64,000 nt of DNA from Bacteroides sp. Marseille-P3684 (GTDB lineage: Bacteria > Bacteroidota > Bacteroidia > Bacteroidales > Bacteroidaceae). The stretch spans positions 1,189,870 through 1,253,869 of the forward strand of contig NZ_LT985808.1 of assembly GCF_900291465.1 (NCBI RefSeq). The letters are read 5' to 3'. Positions 18,177-28,010 of the stretch are shown here, piece after piece. The first letter of the stretch is position 1; every line of letters starts with the position of its first letter. Below the pieces are notes generated by a model that saw nothing but the letters and a program-made list of their open reading frames with translations, searched no databases and was not told the DNA's origin. A program made the position numbers and the translations under genes.

Positions 18177-18998
18177 TCAGGGGAGTTTGGGATACTTGCT
18201 CCAGTCCGGTTTGCGTTTCTCCAGGAAGGCTTTGCCACCCTCCTGTGCCTCGTCGGTCATGTAGTAGAGCATGGTGGCATCTCCGGCGAGCTCCTGTATG
18301 CCCGCCTGTCCGTCCAGTTCGGCATTGAGTCCCGCTTTTATCATGCGCAAGGCGAGCGGGCTGTGCTGCATCATGGTCTCCGCCCACTCCACGACCTCGT
18401 CTTCGAGCCGGTCGAAGGGTACGACCTTGTTGACCAGTCCCATGTCGAGTGCCTCCTGCGCGGAGTACTGGCGGCAGAGGAACCATATCTCCCTGGCCTT
18501 CTTCTGCCCGACGATGCGTGCCAGGTAGGACGAGCCGAACCCGGCGTCAAAGCTTCCCACGCGCGGTCCGGTCTGTCCGAAGATGGCGTTCTCGGAAGCG
18601 ATGGTGAGGTCGCAGACGACGTGCAGGACGTGACCGCCCCCGATGGCGTAGCCGTTGACCATGGCGATGACGGGCTTCGGCAGCGAGCGTATCTGCTTCT
18701 GCACGTCGAGCACGTTCAGGCGGGGCACACCGTCAGGTCCCACGTAGCCTCCGTGTCCCTTGACGTGCATGTCGCCGCCGCTGCAGAAGGCCTTGTCGCC
18801 GGCGCCGGTGAGCACGACGACGTTGATGTCCCGGCACTCGCGGCAGTAGAGCAGCGCGTCGCTGATTTCCGACGTGGTGACGGGGGTGAAGGCGTTGCGG
18901 TAACGCGGACGGTTGATGGTGATTTTGGCAATGCCGTTGTAGAAGTCGAACAGGATGTCGTTATACTCCTTGATCGTAATCCATTCTCTTTTTTCCAT
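18177..18998 (-). CDS. menB: 1,4-Dihydroxy-2-naphthoyl-CoA synthase (MenB)
   Basis: A 273-residue crotonase-fold enzyme of normal MenB length. It contains the oxyanion-hole motifs [16 protein letters not shown] and [20 protein letters not shown], the active-site stretch [20 protein letters not shown] and the C-terminal [13 protein letters not shown]. It closes the second ring of the naphthoquinone by an intramolecular Claisen condensation. It sits between menD and menC in the operon. Confidence 0.96.
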   Translation of the reverse strand: MEKREWITIKEYNDILFDFYNGIAKITINRPRYRNAFTPVTTSEISDALLYCRECRDINVVVLTGAGDKAFCSGGDMHVKGHGGYVGPDGVPRLNVLDVQKQIRSLPKPVIAMVNGYAIGGGHVLHVVCDLTIASENAIFGQTGPRVGSFDAGFGSSYLARIVGQKKAREIWFLCRQYSAQEALDMGLVNKVVPFDRLEDEVVEWAETMMQHSPLALRMIKAGLNAELDGQAGIQELAGDATMLYYMTDEAQEGGKAFLEKRKPDWSKYPKLP

Positions 18999-19032
18999 GC
19001 TAGGTATGTTTTGATGTGTTCTTGTCAGGTTG

Positions 19033-20709
19033 TCAGTCGCGTCTCAGCGAATGATAGTATGCTTTCAGCTGGCGGATGTCCTCCTCCCTGTCGGTGAAGA
19101 CCTCGAGCAGGCGGGGGCAGTCGCTTTCGGGAGCGGTGAAGTCTGCCCATGCCCGGTCCAGCTCGTGTGCGTTGCGGACGGGTTGGTAGGCGAAGCCGCG
19201 TTCCTCCGCCCATCCGCGTGCCGTGGTACGGTGCGAGGCGGTCACCAGGTTGTGCGCCTGGGTGGAGAGCGACAGTCCGGGGAGTGACTGGAAGATTTCG
19301 CCGCCGCCGTTGTTGAGCAGCAGGATGCGCACGTTGGGACGGATGTGGCGGTTCCACAGGGCGTTCATGTCGTAGAAGAAGCTGAGGTCCCCGATCAGGA
19401 TGTAGTTGAGGTCCTCCGAGGCGGCTGCATAGCCGATGGCGGTGGAGAGCGACCCCTCGATGCCGTTCACGCCCCGGTTGCAGCGCACGGTGATCCGCTG
19501 TCCGACGGGGAACAGCTGGGCGTAGCGCACGGTGGAGCTGTTGGCAAGGTGGACGGTGACGTGTCCTTCGGTGTGCCGGGCGAGCCGTTCGAGCAGTCCG
19601 GTGACGGCGCCCATCTCGGAGTAGCCGAATGCCGGCAACGGGTGTGTCAGGCTGCGTCGCCTCCATTCCTCCACGTAGGCGGACCCGGTCACACCGGGCT
19701 GTGGCAGCAGGGGGACCAGCTGACGGAAGAAGTCGGCAGGTTCCATCTCAAACACCGCACTCAGCCGGCAGAAGACGTCGGGCGTATCCCCGTCGGGGGA
19801 GATGTGCCAGTGTATCACTTCCGGCAGTCGGCGAATCCACTGTTTCAACCGTTTTGAGACAATGTGCCCACCGTAGGTGATGACCAGCTGGGGCGCGAGC
19901 ACCTCCCGTTCCTCCGCCGTGGCGGCATAGAGCAGGGCGTCGGCGTGCGGGGTGGCAAAGGTCTTCAGCGAGCCGTTGCAGAGGTTTTCCGTCACGCCGA
20001 CGAAGCCTTCGGCACAGGCTTCAGGCAGCACGAAGTCCGCTTCCGGGGCAGACTGCCCGCCGATGAGCATCCGTCGGGGGCAGGCAGCGAGGGTGGCTGC
20101 GAGGTGGTCGCGGAGGTTCGGGTCCTCCATGCCGGTGTAGCGGCGGATGACCCGTTCGGTCGGCAGTTCCGTGACGGAGAAGTCGAAGAAAGGTTCGGAG
20201 ATGGGGATGTTGATGTGTACGGGCCCCTTCACGTGGTGGTCGAGTGCGAGCAGGGCCTCGTTGATGAGTCGGTTGCAGTGCCATGCCTCCTCCTGGCTCC
20301 GCACTTCGGGCAGGTTCACCGAACGGCGCACCAGTGACCCGAAGACATTGGGCTGGGGTAGTGTCTGTCCGTCCATCTGCCCGATCCAGGCAGCCGGACG
20401 GTCGGCAGAGAGCACGAGCAGCGGCACTTGCTGGTAGTAAGCCTCGGACACGGCAGGGTGCAGGTTGAGCAGTGCCGAGCCGGATGTACAGCATACGGCA
20501 GCCGGCTGTCCGTTTTCCAGGGCAAGTCCCAAGGCAAAGAATCCCGCACTGCGCTCGTCGGTCACGGCGTAGCAGTCGAAGTCGGTGCAGGAGGTGAAGG
20601 TCTGTGTCAGGGGGATGTTGCGGCTCCCCGGCGCAATGACGATGCGTCGGATGCCGTGTGCACGCAGGAGTGCTGCCAGTTGCAGCACGCTTTTCTTATC
20701 GCTATACAT
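19033..20709 (-). CDS. menD: SEPHCHC synthase (MenD)
   Basis: A 558-residue thiamine-diphosphate enzyme. The N-terminal domain carries [16 protein letters not shown] with the conserved SR, and the catalytic Glu region is [20 protein letters not shown]. The TPP/Mg motif near the C-terminus reads [16 protein letters not shown] followed by [16 protein letters not shown]. It adds 2-oxoglutarate to isochorismate, the committed step of menaquinone synthesis. It follows menF by 66 bp in the operon. Confidence 0.95.
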   Translation of the reverse strand: MYSDKKSVLQLAALLRAHGIRRIVIAPGSRNIPLTQTFTSCTDFDCYAVTDERSAGFFALGLALENGQPAAVCCTSGSALLNLHPAVSEAYYQQVPLLVLSADRPAAWIGQMDGQTLPQPNVFGSLVRRSVNLPEVRSQEEAWHCNRLINEALLALDHHVKGPVHINIPISEPFFDFSVTELPTERVIRRYTGMEDPNLRDHLAATLAACPRRMLIGGQSAPEADFVLPEACAEGFVGVTENLCNGSLKTFATPHADALLYAATAEEREVLAPQLVITYGGHIVSKRLKQWIRRLPEVIHWHISPDGDTPDVFCRLSAVFEMEPADFFRQLVPLLPQPGVTGSAYVEEWRRRSLTHPLPAFGYSEMGAVTGLLERLARHTEGHVTVHLANSSTVRYAQLFPVGQRITVRCNRGVNGIEGSLSTAIGYAAASEDLNYILIGDLSFFYDMNALWNRHIRPNVRILLLNNGGGEIFQSLPGLSLSTQAHNLVTASHRTTARGWAEERGFAYQPVRNAHELDRAWADFTAPESDCPRLLEVFTDREEDIRQLKAYYHSLRRD

Positions 20710-20775
20710 TATTATATGATTAGGTGACGAGGTTTGGGTTGACGTGTGGACGGGGAGGGCGTCCTTCTCTCCCGG

Positions 20776-21876
20776 TCAGTTGAAGACCGTCCGTCCGATG
20801 GTGGCGAGCTTGTGCTCGGTCTCTTTCCACTCGGAGTCCACGTCCGACGAGGCGAGGATGCCCCCTCCGGCATACAGGACGACCGTGCGCCCCTGTATCT
20901 CCATGCAGCGCAGGTTGACGTAGAGCTGCGTGTCGCCCTTCGGGTCCAGCCAGCCCACGAAGCCGGCATAGTAACGTCGGTCGACGCCTTCCTGTCCGGC
21001 AATGAAGCGGTACGCCTCTTCCTTGGGCAGCCCACAGACGGCAGGGGTGGGGTGCAGGTCGGCGAGCAGGTTCCCGATGGCACGCGGTTCCGGCAGGGGG
21101 AAGCGGAAGTCGGTCTTCAGGTGGACCAGCTCTCCCGCCCTGGCGGTATAGGGCCCTTCTTCTCGGGCTTCCAGGCCGTGGGCGGACAGGCACGTGCGGA
21201 TGTACTCGCTCACGTACTCCTGTTCACGGCGGTTCTTCTCGTCCCAGTCGGTAGGCTCCACGCCGTCGGTCACAGGCATCGTGCCGGCGAGGGAGACGGT
21301 GTGCCCTTCACCCTTCTGCACGGACAGGAGTATCTCCGGGGTGCAACCCATCCACAGACCGCTGACCGGCGTGTAGCAGACGTAGTTCATCACCCGCGGA
21401 TAGCGTTGGCAGGCGTCCATGAACGTCCGTCCGATGGAGAAGCCCTCCGGGAGCTCCCGCGTCTGCTGACGGGAGAGGACGAGCTTGCGCAACGTCCCGC
21501 CGTGCAGTGCGTCATGGAACTGACGGAACGCCCGTTCGTAGCGTGCCCGGCTGTCGGACGGGAGGTCCGCCGGTCTGCCTCCGGGATGTGAAGGCAGCTC
21601 GTCGGTCCGGATACGCTGTATCTTCTCCGCACCGTGCACGACGTGTTCGGGGCGGATGAGCAGCAACGGGCAGTCGTCGCCCGGATGGAAAGGGGCGAGG
21701 ACAAACCCTTGCAGGTCGTTCAGGTCTTCGATGTGGGGAATGATGTAGGGTACGGCGTCCTCCTGCCACACCAGGTGCAGCTCCTCCTGCCAGGGCAGGC
21801 GGTAGAGGGCGAAACACACGCCGCGTCCGGTGAGTGTGTCGATCAGGGATGTGAGGAGCGGTTCGTCAGTGTTCAT
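20776..21876 (-). CDS. menF: Isochorismate synthase (MenF)
   Basis: A 366-residue chorismate-binding enzyme. The C-terminal half holds the family core: KLVLSRQQTRELPEGF, GCTPEILLSVQKGEGHTVSL with the AGTMP motif, FRFPLPEPRAIGNLLADLHP and YAGGGILASSDVDSEWKETE with the metal-binding Glu. It is shorter than enterobacterial MenF and lacks part of the N-terminal domain, as is usual in Bacteroidetes. It converts chorismate to isochorismate. Its start overlaps the menI stop as ATGA. Confidence 0.93.
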   Translation of the reverse strand: MNTDEPLLTSLIDTLTGRGVCFALYRLPWQEELHLVWQEDAVPYIIPHIEDLNDLQGFVLAPFHPGDDCPLLLIRPEHVVHGAEKIQRIRTDELPSHPGGRPADLPSDSRARYERAFRQFHDALHGGTLRKLVLSRQQTRELPEGFSIGRTFMDACQRYPRVMNYVCYTPVSGLWMGCTPEILLSVQKGEGHTVSLAGTMPVTDGVEPTDWDEKNRREQEYVSEYIRTCLSAHGLEAREEGPYTARAGELVHLKTDFRFPLPEPRAIGNLLADLHPTPAVCGLPKEEAYRFIAGQEGVDRRYYAGFVGWLDPKGDTQLYVNLRCMEIQGRTVVLYAGGGILASSDVDSEWKETEHKLATIGRTVFN

Positions 21877-22295
21877 ACGCGGACGTTTGCAATGAAATTG
21901 ACGACCCGGATGCTGGATACCAGCTTGCCGGTGGTTTCCGACGTGATTGCCACGTCCCAGATATGCGTGGAGCGGCCGATGTGCAGCGGGGTGGCGACCC
22001 CGACGACGCGTTCTCCCATACGGGCGACAGCGATGTGGTTGGCGCTGACCTGTATGCCGAAGGCAGCGGTGTGCGTTCCCAGGATTCCGTAGGAACCGTA
22101 GCCCGCCAGGGTCTCGGCGAGTGCGAGGGAGGCTCCCCCGTTGAGTATGCCGGGCGGACGGCTGGTGTTCCGGTCCACGGGCATGGTGGCGCGTACGGTG
22201 TTGTCGTCAGTGGGGCAAAGGGTGATGCCCATCATGCCTGCCATGGAGTTCTCCAGCTCCTCTTGCAGGTGCTTGATATCTTCTTGTGTAAACAT
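21873..22295 (-). CDS. menI: Hotdog-fold thioesterase, probable DHNA-CoA thioesterase (MenI)
   Basis: A 140-residue PaaI/YdiI-type hotdog protein. The motif GILNGGASLALAETLAGYGS carries the catalytic Glu on the long helix, and QVSANHIAVARMGERVVGVA follows. Being the first gene of the men operon and overlapping menF by 4 bp, it most likely hydrolyses 1,4-dihydroxy-2-naphthoyl-CoA, the step between MenB and MenA. Function is inferred from family plus context. Neither MenH nor MenA is encoded in this operon. Confidence 0.82.
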   Translation of the reverse strand: MFTQEDIKHLQEELENSMAGMMGITLCPTDDNTVRATMPVDRNTSRPPGILNGGASLALAETLAGYGSYGILGTHTAAFGIQVSANHIAVARMGERVVGVATPLHIGRSTHIWDVAITSETTGKLVSSIRVVNFIANVRV

Positions 22296-22314
22296 AGGCT
22301 TGAGGTTTGATGCG

Positions 22315-22322
22315 CAAAGTTA
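22315..22322 (-). promoter_or_regulatory. Putative -7 box of the men operon (TAACTTTG)
   Basis: TAACTTTG on the minus strand lies 20 bp before the menI start and matches TAnnTTTG. A canonical TTTG at the -33 distance is missing. It would drive all six men genes. Confidence 0.5.
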
Positions 22323-22383
22323 GTCTTTTCCCCCGACAAGCGGATGGTTTTCCACCCCGAATCTGCGTACGCACCGCTGCGAC

Positions 22384-23736
22384 TCACCACTCGATGAACT
22401 TCCCGCGTTTCCGGCGTTCCGCAAGGATGACAGCCAGACGCTGGCTCTTCGACTTGGCGATGTACTTGCGCAGGAAGATGTTCGGGATGGCCACACCCAG
22501 GGAGATGCACAGGATGATGAGTGCGGAGTTGATGCCGTTCGCCATCGCATGGGTCACCTCGCCGATGACGCCGTGCATGTTGATGAGTCCCAGCAGACCG
22601 CGGTACATCAGCACGCCCGGCACCATGGGGATGACCGACGGGATGGTCAGCACGTGGTTGGGCACGTGGAACCAGTGGACGGCCTTGAGCGCGATGAGGC
22701 TCACCACAAGCGCACCCGTGAACGAGCCGATGACCGGTCCGTAACCCAGCTCGAAGTTGACGAAGTTGCGCGTGCAGACAGCGATGATGCCTCCGATGGC
22801 AACCACCCAGAGCAGGCGGCGCTGTACGTTGAAGATGGTGGAGAAGCCCATGGCGGCTATCGCTGCCGCGATGGCATAGACGTAGTAGGGGTCATGGGGC
22901 GTCATGCTCAGCTCGCTGAACTTGTCGCTGATGGTGATGTCCTTCATGACCAGCAGACGCATGGCGAACACGATGCCGAAGGCCATGGCACCCATCATCA
23001 TGGCGGTGTTGGCAGCGCGGGTGATGCCCACGAGCAGGTAGTTGTCAATCATGTCGTCCACGAAGTTGATGAGGGGGACGCCCGGCACGATGAACAGCGC
23101 ACAGGCAAGCAGCGGATGGTAAGGGGTCGACGACAGGTCGGTGAACGAGGTGGCATAAGCCAGGCACGTGGAGACGAACGCCGCGATGCCGATGCTCATG
23201 TACACGTTCACGCCGAAGTCAATGCACCGCGCCCGGACGCGGAATCCGATGAAGGCGCACAGCGACGCAAAGAGGAACGCAATCCAGTCGCAGCCGAAGA
23301 GCTTGCAGAAGCCGCCGCAGGCAAATCCCGCGCAGATGGCGACCAGGTAAGGCTTGTAGTTCCGCGGCTTCCGGCGTATCTGTTCCAGCTCCTGCTCGTA
23401 ACGGTCGAGCGTGTAGTCCTCTTCGATGGCACGCCACGAGAGCTTGCTGACCTCCGAGATGGCAGACATGTTGATGCCGTGCTTCTCGCACTTCTGGAAC
23501 TTGGTGTACGAGTATTGGTCATCGCTCACATTCACCTGGAGCATGGTGTAGCTCACGTCGATGTGGAGCTTCTCTTCCGGGATGCCCAGATAGGCAGCCA
23601 CGCGTTTCATGTTGCGTACGATGCGGTTGGTGTCGGCGGCGCTCTCTACGAGCAGTTGGCCGGTGCGCAGCAGGAGGTCGACTCGCCGCCCTATGGTAGC
23701 GCTCATACTCTCCCGAGAATCTTCGTTTGTCGTCAT
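22384..23736 (-). CDS. Threonine/serine exporter family protein (ThrE-like)
   Basis: A 450-residue membrane protein with the ThrE architecture. The soluble N-terminal domain (to about residue 130) includes LLLRTGQLLVESAADTNRIV and the conserved KLHIDVSYTMLQV. About ten membrane helices follow in two blocks, with LIVPGVPLINF-like signature CALFIVPGVPLINFVDDMID in the first and VIPMVPGVLMYRGLLG in the second. Both halves normally split as two genes (YjjP and YjjB) are fused here. It probably exports a small amino acid or dicarboxylate; the substrate is not certain. Confidence 0.85.
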   Translation of the reverse strand: MTTNEDSRESMSATIGRRVDLLLRTGQLLVESAADTNRIVRNMKRVAAYLGIPEEKLHIDVSYTMLQVNVSDDQYSYTKFQKCEKHGINMSAISEVSKLSWRAIEEDYTLDRYEQELEQIRRKPRNYKPYLVAICAGFACGGFCKLFGCDWIAFLFASLCAFIGFRVRARCIDFGVNVYMSIGIAAFVSTCLAYATSFTDLSSTPYHPLLACALFIVPGVPLINFVDDMIDNYLLVGITRAANTAMMMGAMAFGIVFAMRLLVMKDITISDKFSELSMTPHDPYYVYAIAAAIAAMGFSTIFNVQRRLLWVVAIGGIIAVCTRNFVNFELGYGPVIGSFTGALVVSLIALKAVHWFHVPNHVLTIPSVIPMVPGVLMYRGLLGLINMHGVIGEVTHAMANGINSALIILCISLGVAIPNIFLRKYIAKSKSQRLAVILAERRKRGKFIEW

Positions 23737-23944
23737 ACCGATATTGCTTTATTACTATAAGGGGTTATAGGTTATCCTGTGACCATGTCTTTCACTAAAG
23801 GCGTGCAAAAGTAATAAAAAACGGGGTACCACGGGAGCCGGATTGTCCCTTTTTTGTCGCACGGAGGTTTCCCCGACGCCTTCCGTCCGCCCCTTTGGGT
23901 GAAGAAAGTGGACGCAGCATGGTGCTCGTCCGTGTTAAAAGCCT

Positions 23945-23952
23945 TACCTTTG
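23945..23952 (+). promoter_or_regulatory. Putative -7 box (TACCTTTG)
   Basis: TACCTTTG, 18 bp before the start of the thioredoxin-fold lipoprotein gene, matches TAnnTTTG. No clear TTTG at the -33 position. Confidence 0.45.
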
Positions 23953-23970
23953 TCCTGAAAAGCTTACACT

Positions 23971-25020
23971 ATGATGAGAACTTCCTGCATAATCCTGACA
24001 CTCCTGCTGGCGCTGGCTGCCTGCAGGGACAACAGCCGCACGTTCACCCTGAAGGGGACGCTCAAGGGCATCCCGGAGGGAAAGGCGCTGGTTATCCTCC
24101 CCGACACGGCGCACAGCCGCATCGACACCATTGTCATCAAGGACGGACAATTCACCTACGAGCTGCAGACCGACACGACGGCACAGCTCACCCTGGTCTT
24201 CCCCGGAGGACGCTTCTGCACGGTCTTCGCCGACCGCGGGACGGAGACGGAGCTGACCGCCGACACCGCCTGCTGGGACTCGCTCTCCCTGCGCGGAGGA
24301 GTGGAGAATGACGCCCTCCAGCACTTCACCGACTCCCTGCGTGCCTGTCCGCCGGACAGTATCCGGCACGCCGTGAAGGAGTACGTCCGCAAGCATCCCT
24401 TTTCGCCCGTAGGCGCCCATCTGCTTAATGTCTACTACGCACAGACCGATACGCCCGACTATGCCGGCATCGAGGAGGTCATCAAGCTCATGAGCGGCAA
24501 GTTGCAGGACAACCCCATCGTACAGGACCTGCGGCTGCACCTGGACGACGTCATCCAGGCAGACACGGGCAAGTACATCGCAAGCTTCCGCATCAAGGAC
24601 AAGTATGACAAGTTCGTCAACGCCTATCAGTACGGAGGCGACTTCCTGGTCGTCACCTTCTGGGCAGGCTGGCAGCCGGGGGGACTGGAACTCCAGAAGG
24701 AAATCCTCGCCCTGAAGAAAGCCAAGGACAAGAAGAAGGAGAAGGTGACCTTCATCAACGTCTCGCTCGAGACCGACAAACGGCGCTGGAAGGACCTGCA
24801 GGAGAACGACTCCCTGCCCGACGTGCAGGCATGCGACTTCGAAGGGTGGGAAGGCGACATGGTGAAACGCTTCGGTGTGACCGACCTGCCGCAGATGATC
24901 CTGCTCACCCCGCAACGGCGCGTCGCCCTGCGCTCGGCACGGCTCGACGAGGTGAAGGCGGAGCTCGACACTCTGCTCGTCCGTGAAAAAGAGCGGGAAA
25001 AGAAGAACAGGCAGCGCTGA
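23971..25020 (+). CDS. Thioredoxin-fold lipoprotein lacking the redox cysteines (DUF4369-type)
   Basis: A 349-residue lipoprotein with lipobox LAAC (Cys18) and an N-terminal DUF4369-like beta domain (TFTLKGTLKGIPEGKALVIL). A helical linker leads to a C-terminal thioredoxin-like domain from about residue 205. Where TlpA proteins have WCxPC this one has FWAGWQPGGLEL (residues 230-241), so both cysteines are gone, while the cis-Pro segment VTDLPQMILL is kept. It cannot do thiol exchange, so a binding or chaperone role is more likely. The Lys-rich C-terminus is unusual. It lies directly before comM. Confidence 0.8.
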   Translation: MMRTSCIILTLLLALAACRDNSRTFTLKGTLKGIPEGKALVILPDTAHSRIDTIVIKDGQFTYELQTDTTAQLTLVFPGGRFCTVFADRGTETELTADTACWDSLSLRGGVENDALQHFTDSLRACPPDSIRHAVKEYVRKHPFSPVGAHLLNVYYAQTDTPDYAGIEEVIKLMSGKLQDNPIVQDLRLHLDDVIQADTGKYIASFRIKDKYDKFVNAYQYGGDFLVVTFWAGWQPGGLELQKEILALKKAKDKKKEKVTFINVSLETDKRRWKDLQENDSLPDVQACDFEGWEGDMVKRFGVTDLPQMILLTPQRRVALRSARLDEVKAELDTLLVREKEREKKNRQR

Positions 25021-25105
25021 CCCTGCCGGTGCCCCGCCCGCTCCACGGACGGATGGCGCCCCTGCCTGTCCCTATGGTTGTGTGTATCCTTAAAAACGAA
25101 ATATC

Positions 25106-25768
25106 ATGTTAGTGAAACTCTTCGCGGCGGCTGTCCAGGGCATCGATGCCATCCCGGTGACCATCGAGGTGAACAGCTCCCGCGGCATCAGGTTCTTCCT
25201 GGTGGGCTTGCCTGACTCGGCGGTGAAGGAAAGCCACGAACGCATCATGTCCGCCCTCCAGGTCAACGGTTATCATTTTCCCGCCCATCAGATAGTCATC
25301 AACATGGCACCCGCCGACATCCGTAAGGAAGGGTCGGCATACGACCTCCCCATGGCGCTGGGTATCCTGGCGTCGGTAGGCCTCGTCCGGGAAGAACGCC
25401 TCCCGAACTTCCTGATTATGGGCGAGCTGAGTCTCGACGGCAGCCTGCAACCCATCAAGGGAGCCCTCCCCATCGCCATCAAGGCGCGTGAGCTGGGTTA
25501 TGAGGGTATCATCGTGCCCCGGCAGAACGCCCGCGAGGCGGCAGTGGTCAACAAACTCAAGGTCTACGGCGTGGAGAACCTGCACGAGGTGGTGGACTTC
25601 TTCAACGGACGGCAGGACCTGGTACCCACCGAAGTCAATACGAGGGAGGAGTTCTACCGCGAGCAGACCGAGTTCGAACTGGACTTTGCCGACGTCAAGG
25701 GGCAGGAGAGCGTCAAGCGCGCCTTCGAGGTGGCGGCAGCCGGTGGGCACAACCTCATAATATTATAG
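25106..25768 (+). pseudogene. comM: comM/yifB Mg-chelatase-like ATPase, 5' part (interrupted)
   Basis: The 220 residues match the N-terminal half of ComM/YifB. They run from MLVKLFAAAVQGIDAIPVTI through the Lon-protease-like fold (LMGELSLDG-type motif IMGELSLDGSLQPIKGALPI) to FEVAAAGGHNLI, which leads straight into the Walker A loop. Two element-derived codons and a stop then follow. The rest of the gene is at 36137-37027. ComM helicases help branch migration during natural transformation. The fragment lacks the ATP site and is presumably inactive unless the element excises. Confidence 0.93.
25757..25765. other. attL junction
   Basis: The comM sequence CACAACCTCATAAT ends here and element sequence (ATTATAGTACAG) begins. 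The simplest crossover core is the AT at 25760-25761, which when joined to the right junction restores CTCATAATGATTGGTGCG and the residues NLIMIG. An AT two bases earlier cannot be excluded. Confidence 0.7.
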
Positions 25769-25800
25769 TACAGAAATACAACCATAAGAAAAAGATTCAG

Positions 25801-25808
25801 TATATTTG
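25801..25808 (+). promoter_or_regulatory. Integrase -7 box (TATATTTG)
   Basis: TATATTTG, 19 bp before the integrase ATG and about 40 bp inside attL, fits TAnnTTTG. No canonical TTTG lies at the expected -33 distance (ACAA at 25778-25781). After excision this promoter would lie next to the other end of the element in the circle. Confidence 0.6.
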
Positions 25809-25827
25809 CCAAAAAGCAAATAATAAT

Positions 25828-27768
25828 ATGGAATCTGAGTTATATAACTTTGGTACAGACGCAATAATCATTACAAGAGTGTCTACACCCCAACAAGTTT
25901 TGAATCCCGAATGTTCACCCCAATTGAGCGACCTTCAAAAATACGCAGAATTATATGGCTTTACAAGGCTAAAAACTTTTGGAACAACAGAAAGTGGTTT
26001 TTTACGTGAAGATTCTAAGGTCGGCTGGAATCTAGTAACTGATTTTATATCTAAAAATCCAACATTTCGAACAATCATTGTGACAGAGATAAGTCGTCTA
26101 GGCCGCAATGATGAGATTCTCATGCACATTAAAAATTATTTGATTGAGAATAAAATTCAACTAATCATTAAAGACATAAATTTTGAATTGTTCAATAGAT
26201 TTGGAACAATAGACCAGGGTAAAGATATTATATTTGGACTATATGCTTCAATGGCTGCTGCCGAAATGCGTACAAAATTAGAGAGGTTTAAGCGAGCTAG
26301 AAAAGAGTATAGAAAATTAGGTTATTCAATTGGAGGAAAGAGATTATTTGGTTATGAACGCATTTGTGATGGTAAACTAGGGAAAAAAAATACATATATA
26401 CCAAACCCAAAAGAGACTGATGAAATTAATACTATATATAATTGGTATCTGAATGGAATAGATGGAGATTTAACAATAACATCTATAGCGAGAATAGCCT
26501 ATGAATCCAAGGCAAGAGGATTCAGCAAGTATTTGCACTCAAGAAGAAATGTAAACAAATGCTTGAAGGAAAGTGCATATATAGGATATAAAGTAACACA
26601 TAATCGAATTAAAAATCCCCAATATTGGAATTATAAGGATGAAACAGCTCCTAAATACATTCTTGCTAATTCGTATGAATGTAGTTATCCTCAAATTATT
26701 AGTGATACTTTATTTAATGATGTACAAAAGAAGTTATCTACTGAAAGCACTCATTTTAAAGTATCGAATAATATACTTGTAGACAAATCCAGAAAGCACA
26801 CAACAATACTAGCTAAAATCTTACGATGCCCAGTATGTGGTAACTTTTTTATTGCAGATTATAGGATTAAAGATAATTACATTAAACATACATATCGATG
26901 TAGTAGCGCAAAAGGTAAACTGTTTAGGAAATGTAATAATACTCAGACTATATCAATGGTAATGTTGGATTCTGCAACATGGGCATTTATTAAAGAAAAG
27001 GTGGAAGTTATTACTTCACACATGAATCATGCCAAACAACAGATAGATATAGAAAGTATTGAGTCCGAGATTGAAAGGCTGAACGCTGATATTAAAACAT
27101 TTGATGAAAGAATTGATGCTGAAAATATTATATTCAGAACAACAATTAAATCTTCAAAGAACAAGGATAAAGTAATCACTGAATATGAAAGGAATATTCG
27201 TAAGATTGAAAACGAACGTAAGAACCTTGAAAGGGTAATACAAGGAAAAGAACACTCATTACAGATTGCACTAGAAGCAAGTCAATCTAAAACGAATATA
27301 GATGAAATAGTTAGAGCCAATTTAGATAAAATAGAGAACGACAAAAAAGAAATGTATAAATACGTGCATCTCCTTATCAAATCTGTATATCCCATACATT
27401 CCGACAAAAGATACACAGTCCTTTCAATAACATCTTTCAATAACATTGATGAGGTATTTGACTATCAATATGATAAAACAGATATTCCTTTAATAAAAGG
27501 CAAAAAGCACGATAATACTTATTATATATGTTTAGACAAAAAAGATAGTAATAGAATAAAAGGGAGATTGATAACAGATAATCTTATTATTTTTAACATT
27601 GAGACTAAGGATTTTATTTTAGGTGAATCTCATTATTCTATAGAAGATATATTTAATATTGATTTAAATGAAGGTGACCCAACGAAATTCCATGAACTAC
27701 AAAGAAGTGTTGAGGCTCTTCAATATAAAAAGCTAACTTTTTATGATGAAGATAATACTGTTATTTAG
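25828..27768 (+). CDS. Large serine recombinase (element integrase)
   Basis: A 646-residue site-specific recombinase. The resolvase-type catalytic domain (about 12-165) carries the nucleophile Ser19 in IITRVSTPQQ and the conserved EISRLGRND. A recombinase domain follows to about residue 310. A zinc ribbon (LRCPVCGNFF, then YRCSSAKGKLFRKCNN) precedes a long coiled coil with IESEIERLNADIKTFDERI, which in this family controls integration versus excision. It should recombine attP with the comM site. No separate directionality factor is obvious, although several small neighbours are candidates. Confidence 0.93.
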   Translation: MESELYNFGTDAIIITRVSTPQQVLNPECSPQLSDLQKYAELYGFTRLKTFGTTESGFLREDSKVGWNLVTDFISKNPTFRTIIVTEISRLGRNDEILMHIKNYLIENKIQLIIKDINFELFNRFGTIDQGKDIIFGLYASMAAAEMRTKLERFKRARKEYRKLGYSIGGKRLFGYERICDGKLGKKNTYIPNPKETDEINTIYNWYLNGIDGDLTITSIARIAYESKARGFSKYLHSRRNVNKCLKESAYIGYKVTHNRIKNPQYWNYKDETAPKYILANSYECSYPQIISDTLFNDVQKKLSTESTHFKVSNNILVDKSRKHTTILAKILRCPVCGNFFIADYRIKDNYIKHTYRCSSAKGKLFRKCNNTQTISMVMLDSATWAFIKEKVEVITSHMNHAKQQIDIESIESEIERLNADIKTFDERIDAENIIFRTTIKSSKNKDKVITEYERNIRKIENERKNLERVIQGKEHSLQIALEASQSKTNIDEIVRANLDKIENDKKEMYKYVHLLIKSVYPIHSDKRYTVLSITSFNNIDEVFDYQYDKTDIPLIKGKKHDNTYYICLDKKDSNRIKGRLITDNLIIFNIETKDFILGESHYSIEDIFNIDLNEGDPTKFHELQRSVEALQYKKLTFYDEDNTVI

Positions 27769-27867
27769 GTAACTTCTATCAACAAATAATGAAGTAGCTC
27801 CTTATACTTCATAGAACGGTTCAGCATGAAAAATTCTGGAAAAATTTTCTCCTACATTATTACACAA

Positions 27868-27982
27868 TTTGGTTTTCTGATATTTTTTAGGTATATTTGA
27901 ACTACAAGATAGATAATAAGAATTAAAAAAAACGGAAAGATAGTACGTTTATCCTCAGTTGAGGAAATGTACTATCTTTTTT
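27868..27982 (+). promoter_or_regulatory. Promoter plus terminator-like leader hairpin upstream of the winged-helix gene
   Basis: TTTG (27868-27871), 20 bp, TATATTTG (27892-27899) forms a good Bacteroidetes promoter. About 35 bp after it comes a hairpin with the 11-bp stem AAAGATAGTAC (27936-27946) and its complement (27969-27979), an inner CCTC/GAGG stem and a run of T residues. It could terminate a short RNA of about 75 nt or attenuate the gene at 28011. It could also end the integrase transcript. Confidence 0.65.
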
Positions 27983-28010
27983 TATTTAGTAATTTAATAA
28001 TCAAAATATT

